A stretch of DNA of 38,245 nt, taken from the IMG/VR virus record IMGVR_UViG_3300020463_000003, positions 1 to 38,245 of that record, one strand, 5' to 3'. Below the pieces are notes generated by a model. That model was not told the origin of the DNA, did not search any database, and was given only the letters and a program-made list of their open reading frames with translations. Positions within the stretch are counted from its first letter, which is position 1. The number at the start of each line of letters is the position of its first letter. A program made the position numbers and the translations under genes. Below are positions 24,392 through 31,917 of this stretch, piece by piece. This DNA comes from a virus.

Positions 24392-27300
24392 ATGGCTGCT
24401 TTTGATTTTCCATCTAGTCCTAGCAATGGTGACACATATAATTTAAATGGTGTCGATTATACTTATAACGGTACAGTCTGGAAAAAAACATCTTCTGGTA
24501 ATTTAATAAGTGATGGTGACAGAGGAGATGTCGTTGTTAGTAATTCAGGTGAAACTTTTACAATTGATAATGAATCTATTACTTATACAAAAATACAAAA
24601 CGTATCATCAACAGATAGAGTTTTAGGTCGAGATACTAGTGGTGCTGGAGAAATTGAAGAGATAACTCCAAGTAATTTACGCACCATGATTAACGTGGCA
24701 GATGGAGCAGAAGTTAATGTTAATGCTGATTGGAATAGTAGCAGTGGTGATAGTCAAATATTAAACAAACCAACTGTTCCATCTAATATTGGTGATTTAG
24801 GTAATGTAAGTAATTCGACACCATCAGCTAATCAAGTACTTAAATGGAATGGTTCTGTTTGGTCACCTGCCGAAGATAATAGTGGTAGTGGAGCAACAGA
24901 TTTAAGCAATACAGCTAATGGAACATCCTTAACAATAGAATCATCATCAGGTAATAATACATCTCTACCTGCTGCGACTACATCAGCTTGGGGTGTGATG
25001 ACAGATGATGATAAAAGTAAATTAGATGCAATAGAACCTAGTGCAGATGTTACTGATGAAACCAATGTAAATGCAGCAGGGGCTGTAATGAACAGTGACC
25101 TTGATGGTAAAGGTGAACTTCTTGTTGGAGATGGGTCAGGAGATCCTACTGCTTTAGGTGTTGGTACTAATGGTTATGTTTTAAAGGCTAATAGTAGTAC
25201 TGCTACAGGTCTTGAGTGGTCTGCTGCTGGAAGTGGTGGAGATGCAAACCAAAATGCTTTTTCTACTATTGCAGTTTCAGGTCAATCAGACGTAGCTGCT
25301 GATAATGCAACTGATACTTTAAATATTGCTGCTGGTAGTAACGTTACTGTTACAACTAATGCTAGTAGTGATACTGTTACTATTTCTTCTACAGATACCA
25401 ACACTACTTATAGCGTTGGAGATGGTGGTCTTTCACAAAATAACTTTACTGATGCGTTAAAAAATAAACTTGATGGTATATCTGCAAGTGCAAACGTAGG
25501 TCTTACTAATCTTGTTGGTGACACTACACCGCAACTAGGTGGTGATTTAGATATGAACAGTAAGTTTATATCCAGTGGTATTTTAGGTGTTAAAAATACT
25601 GGAACACAATCTGAATTACGTCTTTACTGTGAATCAAGTAACGCTCATTATGCAAGTATAAAAGCCCCTGCTCACGCTGATTTTTCTGGAAATATCACCT
25701 ACACTTTACCTTCAGCATATGGGTCTAACGGTCAAGTTTTAAAGTCAAATGGGTCTGGTGGTCTTGATTGGGTAGATCAATCAGGTGGTGGTGCTACAGA
25801 TAAAATTAGTGAAGGTAATACTGAAGCAGAAACAGTTGATACTGGTTCTGATGGTCACTTTAAAGTCACCACAGAAGGAACTGAAAGATTAAGAGTCGCA
25901 GCAAATGGAAACGTAGGTATTGGATCTTCTACACCAGGAGAACTTTTACAAATCTATGATGCGTCTGGTAATCCAACAATTCATGTAAGGGCTAATAATC
26001 AAAACACCGCTTCATTAAAATTTGAAAATGATGATGGTGATTGGACTATATCTTCTGGTACTTCTAGTTATCCTCTAAAGTTTGCAGTTGGTGGTAGTGA
26101 TAAATTTACAATATTAAATGATGGAAAGGTTGGTATTGGTACTACTTCACCTTCAACAGTATTAGAAGTAAACGGTAGTTTTAAAGCAGGTGGTCTTGCA
26201 TATCCAACCTCTGATGGTTCTGCTAACCAAGTACTAAAAACAGATGGCAGTGGAACCCTTAGCTTTGTAGATCAATCAGGTGGAGGAGGTGGTGGTGGTT
26301 TAAGTTCTGATTCTCAGTACAACACTGTAGGAGGAACAAATGCAGGGGATAGCTTTACAGGAACAGATGCAGAAGGTAATACTCTAATTGGGTATGACGC
26401 TGGTACTGCTATTACAACTGCTGATGACAATACTTGTTTAGGGTTTGATGCCGGTAAAGCATTGACTACAGGTGGCAGTAATACTTTTGTAGGAGCAGAA
26501 GTAGGAGAGACTTGTACAACAGGGTCTCAAAACATTTGTGTAGGAAGAAGATCAGGACAATCTTTAACTACAGGTTTTAACAATATTTTTATAGGAAGGC
26601 AAGCTGGTCAAAATACTACCGAGGGAAACGATAATGTTAGTATTGGTACGTATGCTTTATTAAATAATCAAACAGGAATTCGTAATACTGTTGTTGGCAG
26701 TAATAGTGGTAGAGCTATAACAACTGGTACTGAAAGTTGTTTCTTTGGCGCATACGCAGGTTATTCTCTAACAACTGGTAGTCATAATAATTCTTTTGGC
26801 TATCAGGCAGGTTATTCTCTAATATCTGGTGCTCATAATAATTTCTATGGCAAACAATCAGGATATAATTGTACAACTGGTCATAGAAATACTGGTTATG
26901 GAAATAACACTTTATTAGCTCTAACTACGGGTCAAAGAAATACAGGAATTGGTTATTCGTCTGGAAAAGATTTAACTACAGGTTATTACAACACGTTTTT
27001 GGGTTACTATGCTGGAAATAATACTACAACAGGTGAAAATAACATTTGTATTGGTTATCAAGCAACAACAAGCAGTGCCACAGTTGATAATGAAGTAACT
27101 ATAGGCGATAGTAATGTTACCAAATTCAGAATTCCTGGTCTTAACTTTGTAGTAAAAGATTCTACAGCTACTAATGGACACGTACTGACAGTCGATGCTA
27201 ATGGTGAAGCTGGTTTCGCAGCAGCCAGTGGTGGTGGTGGTTCTTTGGAATATGTTAGTACAACTACAATATCATCTGATAATTCTACAGCACAGATCGA

Positions 27301-27733
27301 TCTTACAAGTTTAGATACTAACGCTATATATAAAATAATTGCTAGAAAAATTAAGTTTTCAGGTAGTGGCAGTACATTAAGAATAAGATTTTTAGACTCT
27401 AGTGGTAATTATCAAAGTAATATTAATTATTGGAGAGAAAAAGGAAGAGATAATGGACAGGAATTTAGTAATCAAAACTATATAATGTGTGATACAGATG
27501 GAAGTACTCAATACATGAGTTTTATTGCTGAACTGCATACACCAGCTATTTTTAATTGGCTATATTTTAATGGTTATCCCCCACAAGAACAGGATAATAG
27601 ATGCGATATTTATGCCTCCTTTAGTTCCAGTAATACTAGCGGAACTATAAATGGTATTAGATTCTATATGGAATCTGGATACTATTTTCAGTCTGGTACT
27701 GAAATTTTACTTTACAAATACAAAATGAGCTAA
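24392..27733 (+). CDS. Second long tail fibre/adhesin with 17-residue repeats
   Basis: 1113 residues. The N-terminus (FPSSPSNGDTYNLNGVDYTYNG, a bin-like FPxxPxxGDxY motif) is common in cyanophage fibre proteins. Repeated segments NQVLKWNGSVWS and NQVLKTDGSGTLSFVDQSG follow, and ERLRVAANGNVGIGSSTPGE is a frequent fibre shaft motif. Residues about 661-905 consist of some fourteen 17-residue repeats (NTxxGxxAGxxLTTGxx). After that comes a C-terminal domain of about 155 residues, probably a beta-sandwich, without an S74 chaperone. The stop overlaps the following chaperone gene. It may be a side fibre or alternative receptor-binding protein; its virion place is inferred. Confidence 0.88.
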   Translation: MAAFDFPSSPSNGDTYNLNGVDYTYNGTVWKKTSSGNLISDGDRGDVVVSNSGETFTIDNESITYTKIQNVSSTDRVLGRDTSGAGEIEEITPSNLRTMINVADGAEVNVNADWNSSSGDSQILNKPTVPSNIGDLGNVSNSTPSANQVLKWNGSVWSPAEDNSGSGATDLSNTANGTSLTIESSSGNNTSLPAATTSAWGVMTDDDKSKLDAIEPSADVTDETNVNAAGAVMNSDLDGKGELLVGDGSGDPTALGVGTNGYVLKANSSTATGLEWSAAGSGGDANQNAFSTIAVSGQSDVAADNATDTLNIAAGSNVTVTTNASSDTVTISSTDTNTTYSVGDGGLSQNNFTDALKNKLDGISASANVGLTNLVGDTTPQLGGDLDMNSKFISSGILGVKNTGTQSELRLYCESSNAHYASIKAPAHADFSGNITYTLPSAYGSNGQVLKSNGSGGLDWVDQSGGGATDKISEGNTEAETVDTGSDGHFKVTTEGTERLRVAANGNVGIGSSTPGELLQIYDASGNPTIHVRANNQNTASLKFENDDGDWTISSGTSSYPLKFAVGGSDKFTILNDGKVGIGTTSPSTVLEVNGSFKAGGLAYPTSDGSANQVLKTDGSGTLSFVDQSGGGGGGGLSSDSQYNTVGGTNAGDSFTGTDAEGNTLIGYDAGTAITTADDNTCLGFDAGKALTTGGSNTFVGAEVGETCTTGSQNICVGRRSGQSLTTGFNNIFIGRQAGQNTTEGNDNVSIGTYALLNNQTGIRNTVVGSNSGRAITTGTESCFFGAYAGYSLTTGSHNNSFGYQAGYSLISGAHNNFYGKQSGYNCTTGHRNTGYGNNTLLALTTGQRNTGIGYSSGKDLTTGYYNTFLGYYAGNNTTTGENNICIGYQATTSSATVDNEVTIGDSNVTKFRIPGLNFVVKDSTATNGHVLTVDANGEAGFAAASGGGGSLEYVSTTTISSDNSTAQIDLTSLDTNAIYKIIARKIKFSGSGSTLRIRFLDSSGNYQSNINYWREKGRDNGQEFSNQNYIMCDTDGSTQYMSFIAELHTPAIFNWLYFNGYPPQEQDNRCDIYASFSSSNTSGTINGIRFYMESGYYFQSGTEILLYKYKMS
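26372..27105 (+). repeat. About fourteen 51-bp repeats coding a YadA-head-like solenoid
   Basis: Successive 17-codon units share N-[TNI]-x-x-[ILVY]-G-x-x-[AS]-G-x-x-[LT]-T-T-G-x, for example SNTFVGAEVGETCTTGS and QNICVGRRSGQSLTTGF. Small residues at fixed places suggest a tight left-handed beta roll like that of trimeric autotransporter heads. Confidence 0.85.
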
Positions 27734-28014
27734 TGAACAAGTATGTAAATGGTGTATTAGTTGAAATGACTGATGCGGAAATAGCAAAGTTCAATGCAGA
27801 ACAACACACTGAAACTGAATTAAAAAATGAAAAATGGGCTTCAATAAGAAGTAAAAGAGATCAATTATTATCAGAATCAGATTGGGTTGCATCTAAAGCA
27901 TCTGAAACAGGAGTTGCTGTAAGTGATGAATGGAAAACTTATCGTCAAGCTCTTAGAGATGTGCCAACACAATCCGATCCAGATAATATTACATGGCCGA
28001 CAAAGCCTAGTTAA
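27733..28014 (+). CDS. Tail fibre assembly chaperone (phage tail APC-like)
   Basis: 93 residues. The C-terminal half has the characteristic pattern RDQLLSESDWVA...WKTYRQALRDVPTQ...ITWPTKPS of small fibre-assembly chaperones. They bind fibre tips and help trimerisation. The start overlaps the fibre stop by one base, consistent with coupled synthesis with its client. Confidence 0.9.
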   Translation: MNKYVNGVLVEMTDAEIAKFNAEQHTETELKNEKWASIRSKRDQLLSESDWVASKASETGVAVSDEWKTYRQALRDVPTQSDPDNITWPTKPS

Positions 28015-28049
28015 GAGGATAAAATACAAATAATGCACTTTTAATTATC

Positions 28050-28298
28050 ATGGCTGAACGTACCACAGACGAAATCGCTACAATCTTCACTAATGCTGGA
28101 GATAGCGTAACTCTTATCAATACTCTTGCTGCTTTATCATCTCTAACAGATGAGCAGAAAGATACTGTCAAAAGAAACGTAGAACATCTTGAAATTATCA
28201 AAGCCTATAAAAAGGAGGATAATACTACATCTATCTGGACATCAGAAGACTTTACGGCTCAAGATGCTGCTGTTACACTAGGTAAAACAAAGTATTAA
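28050..28298 (+). CDS. Small soluble protein, unknown
   Basis: 82 residues, acidic, with no membrane segment. The N-terminal part (TTDEIATIFTNAGDSVTLIN) and the helical SSLTDEQKDTVKRNVEHLEIIKAY, followed by IWTSEDFTAQDAA, look like a short two-helix protein. I recall similar genes next to cyanophage fibre genes, without function. Four bases separate it from the next gene. Confidence 0.75.
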   Translation: MAERTTDEIATIFTNAGDSVTLINTLAALSSLTDEQKDTVKRNVEHLEIIKAYKKEDNTTSIWTSEDFTAQDAAVTLGKTKY

Positions 28299-28301
28299 TT
28301 T

Positions 28302-28472
28302 ATGGCTCGTCAAACAACAGAAGAACTTCAAGAAGAACTTAAAACGTTACAGAAGAATTACGATGAAGCTGTACAAGTTCAAAAAAACATACAGAACAGA
28401 GCAGTTGCTATCAATGCGATTTTAGCTGATAGAGCAGAAGAAGAAACTACAAAAAAGTCCACTGCCAAGTAA
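28302..28472 (+). CDS. Coiled-coil protein; upstream frame of a putative -1 frameshift
   Basis: 56 residues, almost wholly helical and Gln/Glu-rich (TEELQEELKTLQKNYDEAVQ), ending EEETTKKSTAK. Near the end, codons 50-52 read ACA AAA AAG, which contain the slippery heptamer A AAA AAG at 28451-28457. A shift to -1 there would replace the last four residues by a 42-residue zinc-finger segment ending at 28585, giving a 94-residue protein. Function unknown. Confidence 0.8.
   Translation: MARQTTEELQEELKTLQKNYDEAVQVQKNIQNRAVAINAILADRAEEETTKKSTAK
28451..28457 (+). promoter_or_regulatory. Slippery heptamer A AAA AAG (putative -1 frameshift site)
   Basis: In zero frame the bases read xxA AAA AAG, the most efficient bacterial -1 slippage heptamer. 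An AGAAGAAG stretch (28439-28446 region) ahead could act as a weak internal Shine-Dalgarno stimulator. The -1 frame is open from here to 28585 and codes a zinc-finger-like sequence without any start codon of its own. Confidence 0.6.
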
Positions 28473-28585
28473 TAGAAAAACAATGCAAATGTTGTGGCAA
28501 GATCTTTGTTACCTCTGAACAACGAAGAAAATATTGTTCTAATGCTTGTAAAACTAAATACCATCGTAACAAGCTAGTTACTTAG
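28457..28585 (+). CDS. Zinc-finger-like segment reached by -1 frameshift
   Basis: The frame codes VHCQVIEKQCKCCGKIFVTS and continues EQRRKYCSNACKTKYHRNKL. The arrangement CKCCGK...YCSNACKTKYHR is a classic CxxCG...CSxxC treble-clef or zinc-ribbon motif, far from random. Between the preceding in-frame stop near 28433 and the finger there is no ATG, GTG, TTG or CTG, so independent initiation would need a rare codon such as ATA. I therefore read it as the C-terminus of a frameshift fusion with the coiled-coil gene; a sequencing indel in the A6 run is the other explanation. Confidence 0.6.
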   Translation, partial: VHCQVIEKQCKCCGKIFVTSEQRRKYCSNACKTKYHRNKLVT

Positions 28586-28671
28586 CTGGTATTTGCCTTG
28601 TTATAAATCCTAATGTGACGTATGGAATTGTTACAGCTATAATCAAAAGTAACACTAGAATTTTTAAATAA

Positions 28672-28905
28672 ATGCTAAATCGCATCTGTCAAGTTTTGAG
28701 TATTCTTTCATTCCTAATGGTAACTTCTGTTATTGGTGGAGGGTACTTTGGTTATAAGTATGTAACTTCAGAACAGTTTAAATCCAAACTGATGAAAGAA
28801 GTCATGGGTAATGTCTCTGGATTATTACCTAACGTATTAGATAAAGGTTTACCAAATATGACAGGGCCATCTATAGGTATTCCTAAAGGCTTACCAAAGC
28901 TATGA
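28672..28905 (+). CDS. Small single-span membrane protein
   Basis: 77 residues. A membrane segment spans about residues 5-28 (VLSILSFLMVTSVIGGGYFG), then a short basic helix and a Pro/Gly-rich C-terminus (PSIGIPKGLPKL). One residue-scale base separates it from the next gene, which begins with the same IP-rich style (MPTIKVPEITIP), so the two look like a pair. I recall such pairs in cyanophages. A holin or membrane-anchor role is possible but not shown. Confidence 0.75.
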   Translation: MLNRICQVLSILSFLMVTSVIGGGYFGYKYVTSEQFKSKLMKEVMGNVSGLLPNVLDKGLPNMTGPSIGIPKGLPKL

Positions 28906-28906
28906 A

Positions 28907-29590
28907 ATGCCTACGATTAAAGTTCCTGAGATAACGATACCAACTGTAGATATTCCTTCTGTACCTTTTGTTAGTGATAATGTTCTTACAGGTTTACAAC
29001 CTGCCTGTGATCTTGTTAATAGAGATTTAAAAATAACTCAGAATCCAACTATTGTATTTTATAACCGTAAGCAATATGCAACCTGTCCACAGGGGCCGAT
29101 AACAACTACAACTCCTGTAGAAGAAGATAAAACAACCGCACCAAAAGCAGAAAAACAACAGTTCAGATCTATTGTCTACGATCCTAATGACACTATAGAA
29201 ACTGAAAGTTCTTCTAGATATACAGAAGGCATCCCACTTAAAGGTGTGTTTATGTCACAGGGAGAAGAAAAGAAAGAAGAACAAGAACCACCACCTTGTC
29301 CAGACTTATCAAGAGTATTACCTGTAGGAAGTTTTACCTCAGATCTGCGAACCTCAAGAATTAAAGAGTATATTAGAGCAGATAATGGATATGATTGTGT
29401 CCCGATTCTTGAAGAAGTCACTTTCCTTAAATCAGTATTACCTACGTCTTCTGCTGCTCTTAATATTGTTGCTGTGTCTTTCATTGCTTCCACTACTCCA
29501 TTACTTATTCCTGTAATAAAAGCAGCCTCTAAAACTTTTTTTAAAAATGTCATTAAAAAACTGACAAAGAAAAAAGAAAAGCTAGAATAA
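28907..29590 (+). CDS. Membrane-associated cyanophage protein, unknown
   Basis: 227 residues. N-terminal IP/VP repeats (IKVPEITIPTVDIPSVPF) are followed by a domain with conserved-looking Cys residues (QPACDLV, YATCPQG), a disordered Thr/Glu/Lys region, a second Cys-containing part (PPPCPDLSRVLP), then a membrane segment near 180-205 (AALNIVAVSFIASTTPLLIP) and a very basic end (KKLTKKKEKLE). The layout, with a C-terminal TM and lysine tail, resembles proteins in cyanophage genomes that I recall without function. Last plus-strand gene before a convergent minus-strand operon. Confidence 0.8.
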   Translation: MPTIKVPEITIPTVDIPSVPFVSDNVLTGLQPACDLVNRDLKITQNPTIVFYNRKQYATCPQGPITTTTPVEEDKTTAPKAEKQQFRSIVYDPNDTIETESSSRYTEGIPLKGVFMSQGEEKKEEQEPPPCPDLSRVLPVGSFTSDLRTSRIKEYIRADNGYDCVPILEEVTFLKSVLPTSSAALNIVAVSFIASTTPLLIPVIKAASKTFFKNVIKKLTKKKEKLE

Positions 29591-29594
29591 AAAA

Positions 29595-29624
29595 ACCTTA
29601 TTTTATTTACGGCTCAAATAAGGT
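29595..29624 (-). terminator. Terminator of the minus-strand operon
   Basis: ACCTTATTT (29595-29603) pairs with AAATAAGGT (29616-29624), nine base pairs. Read on the minus strand, the stem is followed by a run of six or more T. It lies just past the stop of the last minus-strand gene. Confidence 0.8.
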
Positions 29625-29629
29625 GTCTA

Positions 29630-29670
29630 GGTAGGCAAGCTCACCTAAACTTGTCTACCGCTTTAATTTA
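29630..29670 (+). terminator. Second hairpin at the convergent junction
   Basis: GGTAGGCAAG (29630-29639) pairs with CTTGTCTACC (29650-29659), ten pairs including one G-U, loop of ten, followed by GCTTTAATTTAT. It would serve the plus-strand genes. It contains the stop codon of the minus-strand gene. Confidence 0.55.
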
Positions 29671-30425
29671 TGAGCATGCGGTAATATTTGATCTGGAATC
29701 GTGGTTAATACAACATTACGGCAAGATATAGCATCATCTCCAACAAACTTAATACCCTCCCTCAACATAGCCCCACAAACCTTGGCACGATTAAGATTTA
29801 CCTCTAAACGTTTAGCCTCCAACATAAACTCCTGTGTCTTTCTATGAGCCTGTGCAGCCTTCAAACACTCTTGATTAAAACTTTTACCTAAAGGAATTTG
29901 AAAACTTAAAGTCGCTCCATAAGATAAGTTATGGTTCGTCTGATCTATTCTTTCCTGTTCTGCGACATACAAAATACTCCCAGGGTTAAGCAACTGACCT
30001 GTATCACTATCCGTTGTAGTGTCATATATATTGGTTCGTGATTTATTAATTCGGGGAGTATCGAACCCTTCTCCTTTAGTAATAAAAGGAGTGAAAGCCA
30101 ATGTTGGTAACTGACATTGTATTCCGTTTGAAAATCTATGAGTTGGAAAGTTTCCATTTATCGTTTGATACCCATTATTTATTACCGTTCCAGAAGATTG
30201 AGAGGAGGGCGAGCTTATTGTTGTACTGGCATATGTAGGACTTGAAAATAATAAAGCTACTGAAATAGCGTGACAGAATCTTGCACAGTTTCTATTGTTT
30301 GATTTCTGGTTATAACTGACACTGCGTCTAAACCTGGTGCTAAAAAGTTTTCCATTATTGAGAAGTCTGAAGAATTTGGAACCATTTCCCATTGAGGTTT
30401 GGTTGGTAGATCTGGTGTTACCCAT
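29655..30425 (-). CDS. Probable exported protein, last gene of the minus-strand operon (start uncertain)
   Basis: Up to 256 residues. A signal-peptide-like stretch sits at residues about 46-66 (ARFCHAISVALLFSSPTYAS), with a likely cut after TYA. The mature part has NGIQCQLPTLAFTPF and the C-terminal YGATLSFQIPLGKSFNQECL, then charged helix and CGAMLREGIKF...ISCRNVVL; this end resembles minus-strand proteins of cyanomyophages, from memory. The annotated ATG lies 169 bases inside the upstream gene in the -1 frame and has no ribosome binding site; there is no ATG, GTG or TTG nearer the signal peptide. The start may be noncanonical, far upstream, or the two frames may be joined. Confidence 0.65.
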   Translation of the reverse strand: MGNTRSTNQTSMGNGSKFFRLLNNGKLFSTRFRRSVSYNQKSNNRNCARFCHAISVALLFSSPTYASTTISSPSSQSSGTVINNGYQTINGNFPTHRFSNGIQCQLPTLAFTPFITKGEGFDTPRINKSRTNIYDTTTDSDTGQLLNPGSILYVAEQERIDQTNHNLSYGATLSFQIPLGKSFNQECLKAAQAHRKTQEFMLEAKRLEVNLNRAKVCGAMLREGIKFVGDDAISCRNVVLTTIPDQILPHAHKLKR

Positions 30426-30685
30426 TGAAAACTAACTTTACCTGTACTTTGACTTGTTGTATATGTTGCATCAGGTGAGATGACAGAACCATCTTTAACT
30501 TGGATATTTGTACCAGAAACACTGTAGCTATAGCCTGTCCTATAGTTTTCAGTGACGATAGTTTCGTTAATTGTACTGATACTTTTACTTGTTGATTGCA
30601 TCTGGTTAGCAGCAAATCTAGGAGTTGTAGCTTTTGCATCTGAACTATAAAAAGCGATAAACAAAAGCAATAACCATCTCATCAA
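30257..30685 (-). CDS. Exported protein with signal peptide, unknown
   Basis: 142 residues. MMRWLLLLFIAFYSSDAKA is a clear signal peptide with probable cleavage after AKA. The mature chain is Ser/Thr-rich with YSYSVSGTNIQVKDGSV and NFLAPGLDAVSVITRNQTIE. Its start overlaps the upstream stop as ATGA, so translation is coupled. No enzymatic motif. The 3' 169 bases overlap the annotated start region of the next gene. Confidence 0.8.
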   Translation of the reverse strand: MMRWLLLLFIAFYSSDAKATTPRFAANQMQSTSKSISTINETIVTENYRTGYSYSVSGTNIQVKDGSVISPDATYTTSQSTGKVSFQWVTPDLPTKPQWEMVPNSSDFSIMENFLAPGLDAVSVITRNQTIETVQDSVTLFQ

Positions 30686-31206
30686 TCCAAGCCAAGAGTA
30701 ATACTGGTTTGAAGAGTAGCTGTTGTACCAGCACCCATATCAGCCAAGTTAACAGTGAACGCACCACCACTATCCATTGTGATTGCTACAGAACCAGGAT
30801 CTCCACCTGCAATTACTGTGTTCTTACCAAGTAAAGGAAGAGAAGGAACAGCACCGTTAGTTACTGTGGCAGATAGTAAACTTGGAACTGCATCTGCTGA
30901 AATATAGGATTCTGATACAGAGAACGCATCACCAGCAGTAGTAATTGAAAAAGAAGTGTCTGCTGAAACTACTGGAACACCATTAGATATACCATTGCTA
31001 CTAAGATTTAGAGATCCTATTCCACCTGCTGTGCCGTCATTTGGCGTTACATTCGTACCAGCAACACTAATAGATGCTGCAATCCTTTCTGAAGTTGCAC
31101 TAGCACCTAGAGTAGATACGCTTGCTACTGACTGGATTGAATGTGTGATGTCTGCGAAACTAGCTGTTGGAAATGCTAGTAAAAGCAAGGGTAATAGTTT
31201 TTTCAT
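30682..31206 (-). CDS. Exported beta-rich protein with signal peptide, unknown
   Basis: 174 residues. Signal peptide MKKLLPLLLLAFPTASFA with cleavage likely before DITHS. The mature part is Ser/Ala/Val/Gly-rich, almost free of Lys and Arg, with repeating beta-strand-like segments (ISVAGTNVTPNDGTAGGIG, TDSGGAFTVN-like MDSGGAFTVNLAD), as in secreted or surface beta proteins. It is coupled to both neighbours by ATGA overlaps. Destination (periplasm, outer membrane or virion) cannot be decided. Confidence 0.82.
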   Translation of the reverse strand: MKKLLPLLLLAFPTASFADITHSIQSVASVSTLGASATSERIAASISVAGTNVTPNDGTAGGIGSLNLSSNGISNGVPVVSADTSFSITTAGDAFSVSESYISADAVPSLLSATVTNGAVPSLPLLGKNTVIAGGDPGSVAITMDSGGAFTVNLADMGAGTTATLQTSITLGLD

Positions 31207-31598
31207 TTTTTGGGATCAACAATTTCTGCACCAATAATTTTAATTGGTGTTTCTATTCTAACTGTCTGATAACCACCTGACTGTGACGCTAGTAACGCTT
31301 CTACTTCTTTCTTATTTAGTGGCTTTTCATCAGGTTTAAACGTACCATCACCACGTTTCTTTGCTCCTTCCAAGCCAAAACTAGCTAACGCACCTGTCAG
31401 TAAAGAAGCTGGAAACGTTATATCTTTTGGTTCGTTACTGTAACCAGGTAAAGAAATGTAGTTGAGCGATACTATAAAGCCACTCCAAGCAACAACACTA
31501 AGTCTTACGATTACAGATATAAAAGCTAGTTGCTCTTCCTTATCAGTAATGTTTTCCTTCAGTTTTTGAAGAGGTCCTTTCTTTTCTTTTTCGTCCAT
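31203..31598 (-). CDS. Small membrane protein heading the minus-strand operon (holin-like?)
   Basis: 131 residues from the ATG at 31598, chosen because AAAAAGG lies just before it; in-frame ATGs at 31616 and 31625 lack a ribosome binding site. A charged N-terminus (DEKEKKGPLQKLKENITDKEE) precedes a membrane segment (AFISVIVRLSVVAWSGFIVS), then a second, weaker hydrophobic stretch (ITFPASLLTGALASFG) and a soluble C-terminus. Two hydrophobic segments would be compatible with a holin, but topology alone is weak evidence. It is divergent from the next plus-strand gene with about 45 bases between starts. Confidence 0.7.
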   Translation of the reverse strand: MDEKEKKGPLQKLKENITDKEEQLAFISVIVRLSVVAWSGFIVSLNYISLPGYSNEPKDITFPASLLTGALASFGLEGAKKRGDGTFKPDEKPLNKKEVEALLASQSGGYQTVRIETPIKIIGAEIVDPKK

Positions 31599-31643
31599 AC
31601 ACCTTTTTTCTGTCATAATAGGCATAAATAGAGGATTTGAAAA

Positions 31644-31874
31644 GTGATTGAACTAGGAGCAGCCGTTGGTGGGGCTTTATTAACAGCTTGTTTTGTTTCT
31701 GTTGGCTCTATTTCTTACAGAGGAAGACAATCAAGAGATGACCTTGTGCGTAACACAACAGCTATAGAATTATTAACAAATAAGATTGATACCATGCACG
31801 ATGATATGAGAGAAATATTTTACCGACTAAAAGAAGTAGAGATAAGTGTTGTTGAATTAAAACCTAAAAGATAA
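31644..31874 (+). CDS. Small membrane protein with coiled coil, GTG start
   Basis: 76 residues. It starts with GTG; AGAGGA lies eight bases upstream. An N-terminal membrane segment (LGAAVGGALLTACFVSVGSI) is followed by a coiled coil (IDTMHDDMREIFYRLKEVEI). One-span plus coiled-coil proteins of this kind occur near lysis genes (spanin or XhlA-like topology), but there is no sequence proof. It is divergent from the minus-strand operon and its coding region probably contains that operon's promoter. Confidence 0.7.
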   Translation: MIELGAAVGGALLTACFVSVGSISYRGRQSRDDLVRNTTAIELLTNKIDTMHDDMREIFYRLKEVEISVVELKPKR

Positions 31875-31907
31875 AATAAGTCCTAGATGGGGAGAATAGG
31901 ACTTATT
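31875..31907 (+). terminator. 11-bp perfect hairpin, terminator-like
   Basis: AATAAGTCCTA (31875-31885) and TAGGACTTATT (31897-31907) pair perfectly around an 11-base loop directly after the stop of the small membrane gene. There is no long U tract, so an RNA-processing site is an alternative to a terminator. Confidence 0.5.
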
Positions 31908-31917
31908 GACTTATGCA

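Noticed and set aside
28613-28671. Short ORF from GTG before the 77-residue membrane gene (VTYGIVTAIIKSNTRIFK)
   Set aside because: Only 18 residues or so, weak start context; could be a decayed or very small membrane peptide but not supportable.
29176-29553. Minus-strand ORF of 125 residues opposite the 227-residue membrane protein
   Set aside because: The plus-strand gene has better features and context; this ORF would run through the operon terminator region from the wrong side and shows no motif.
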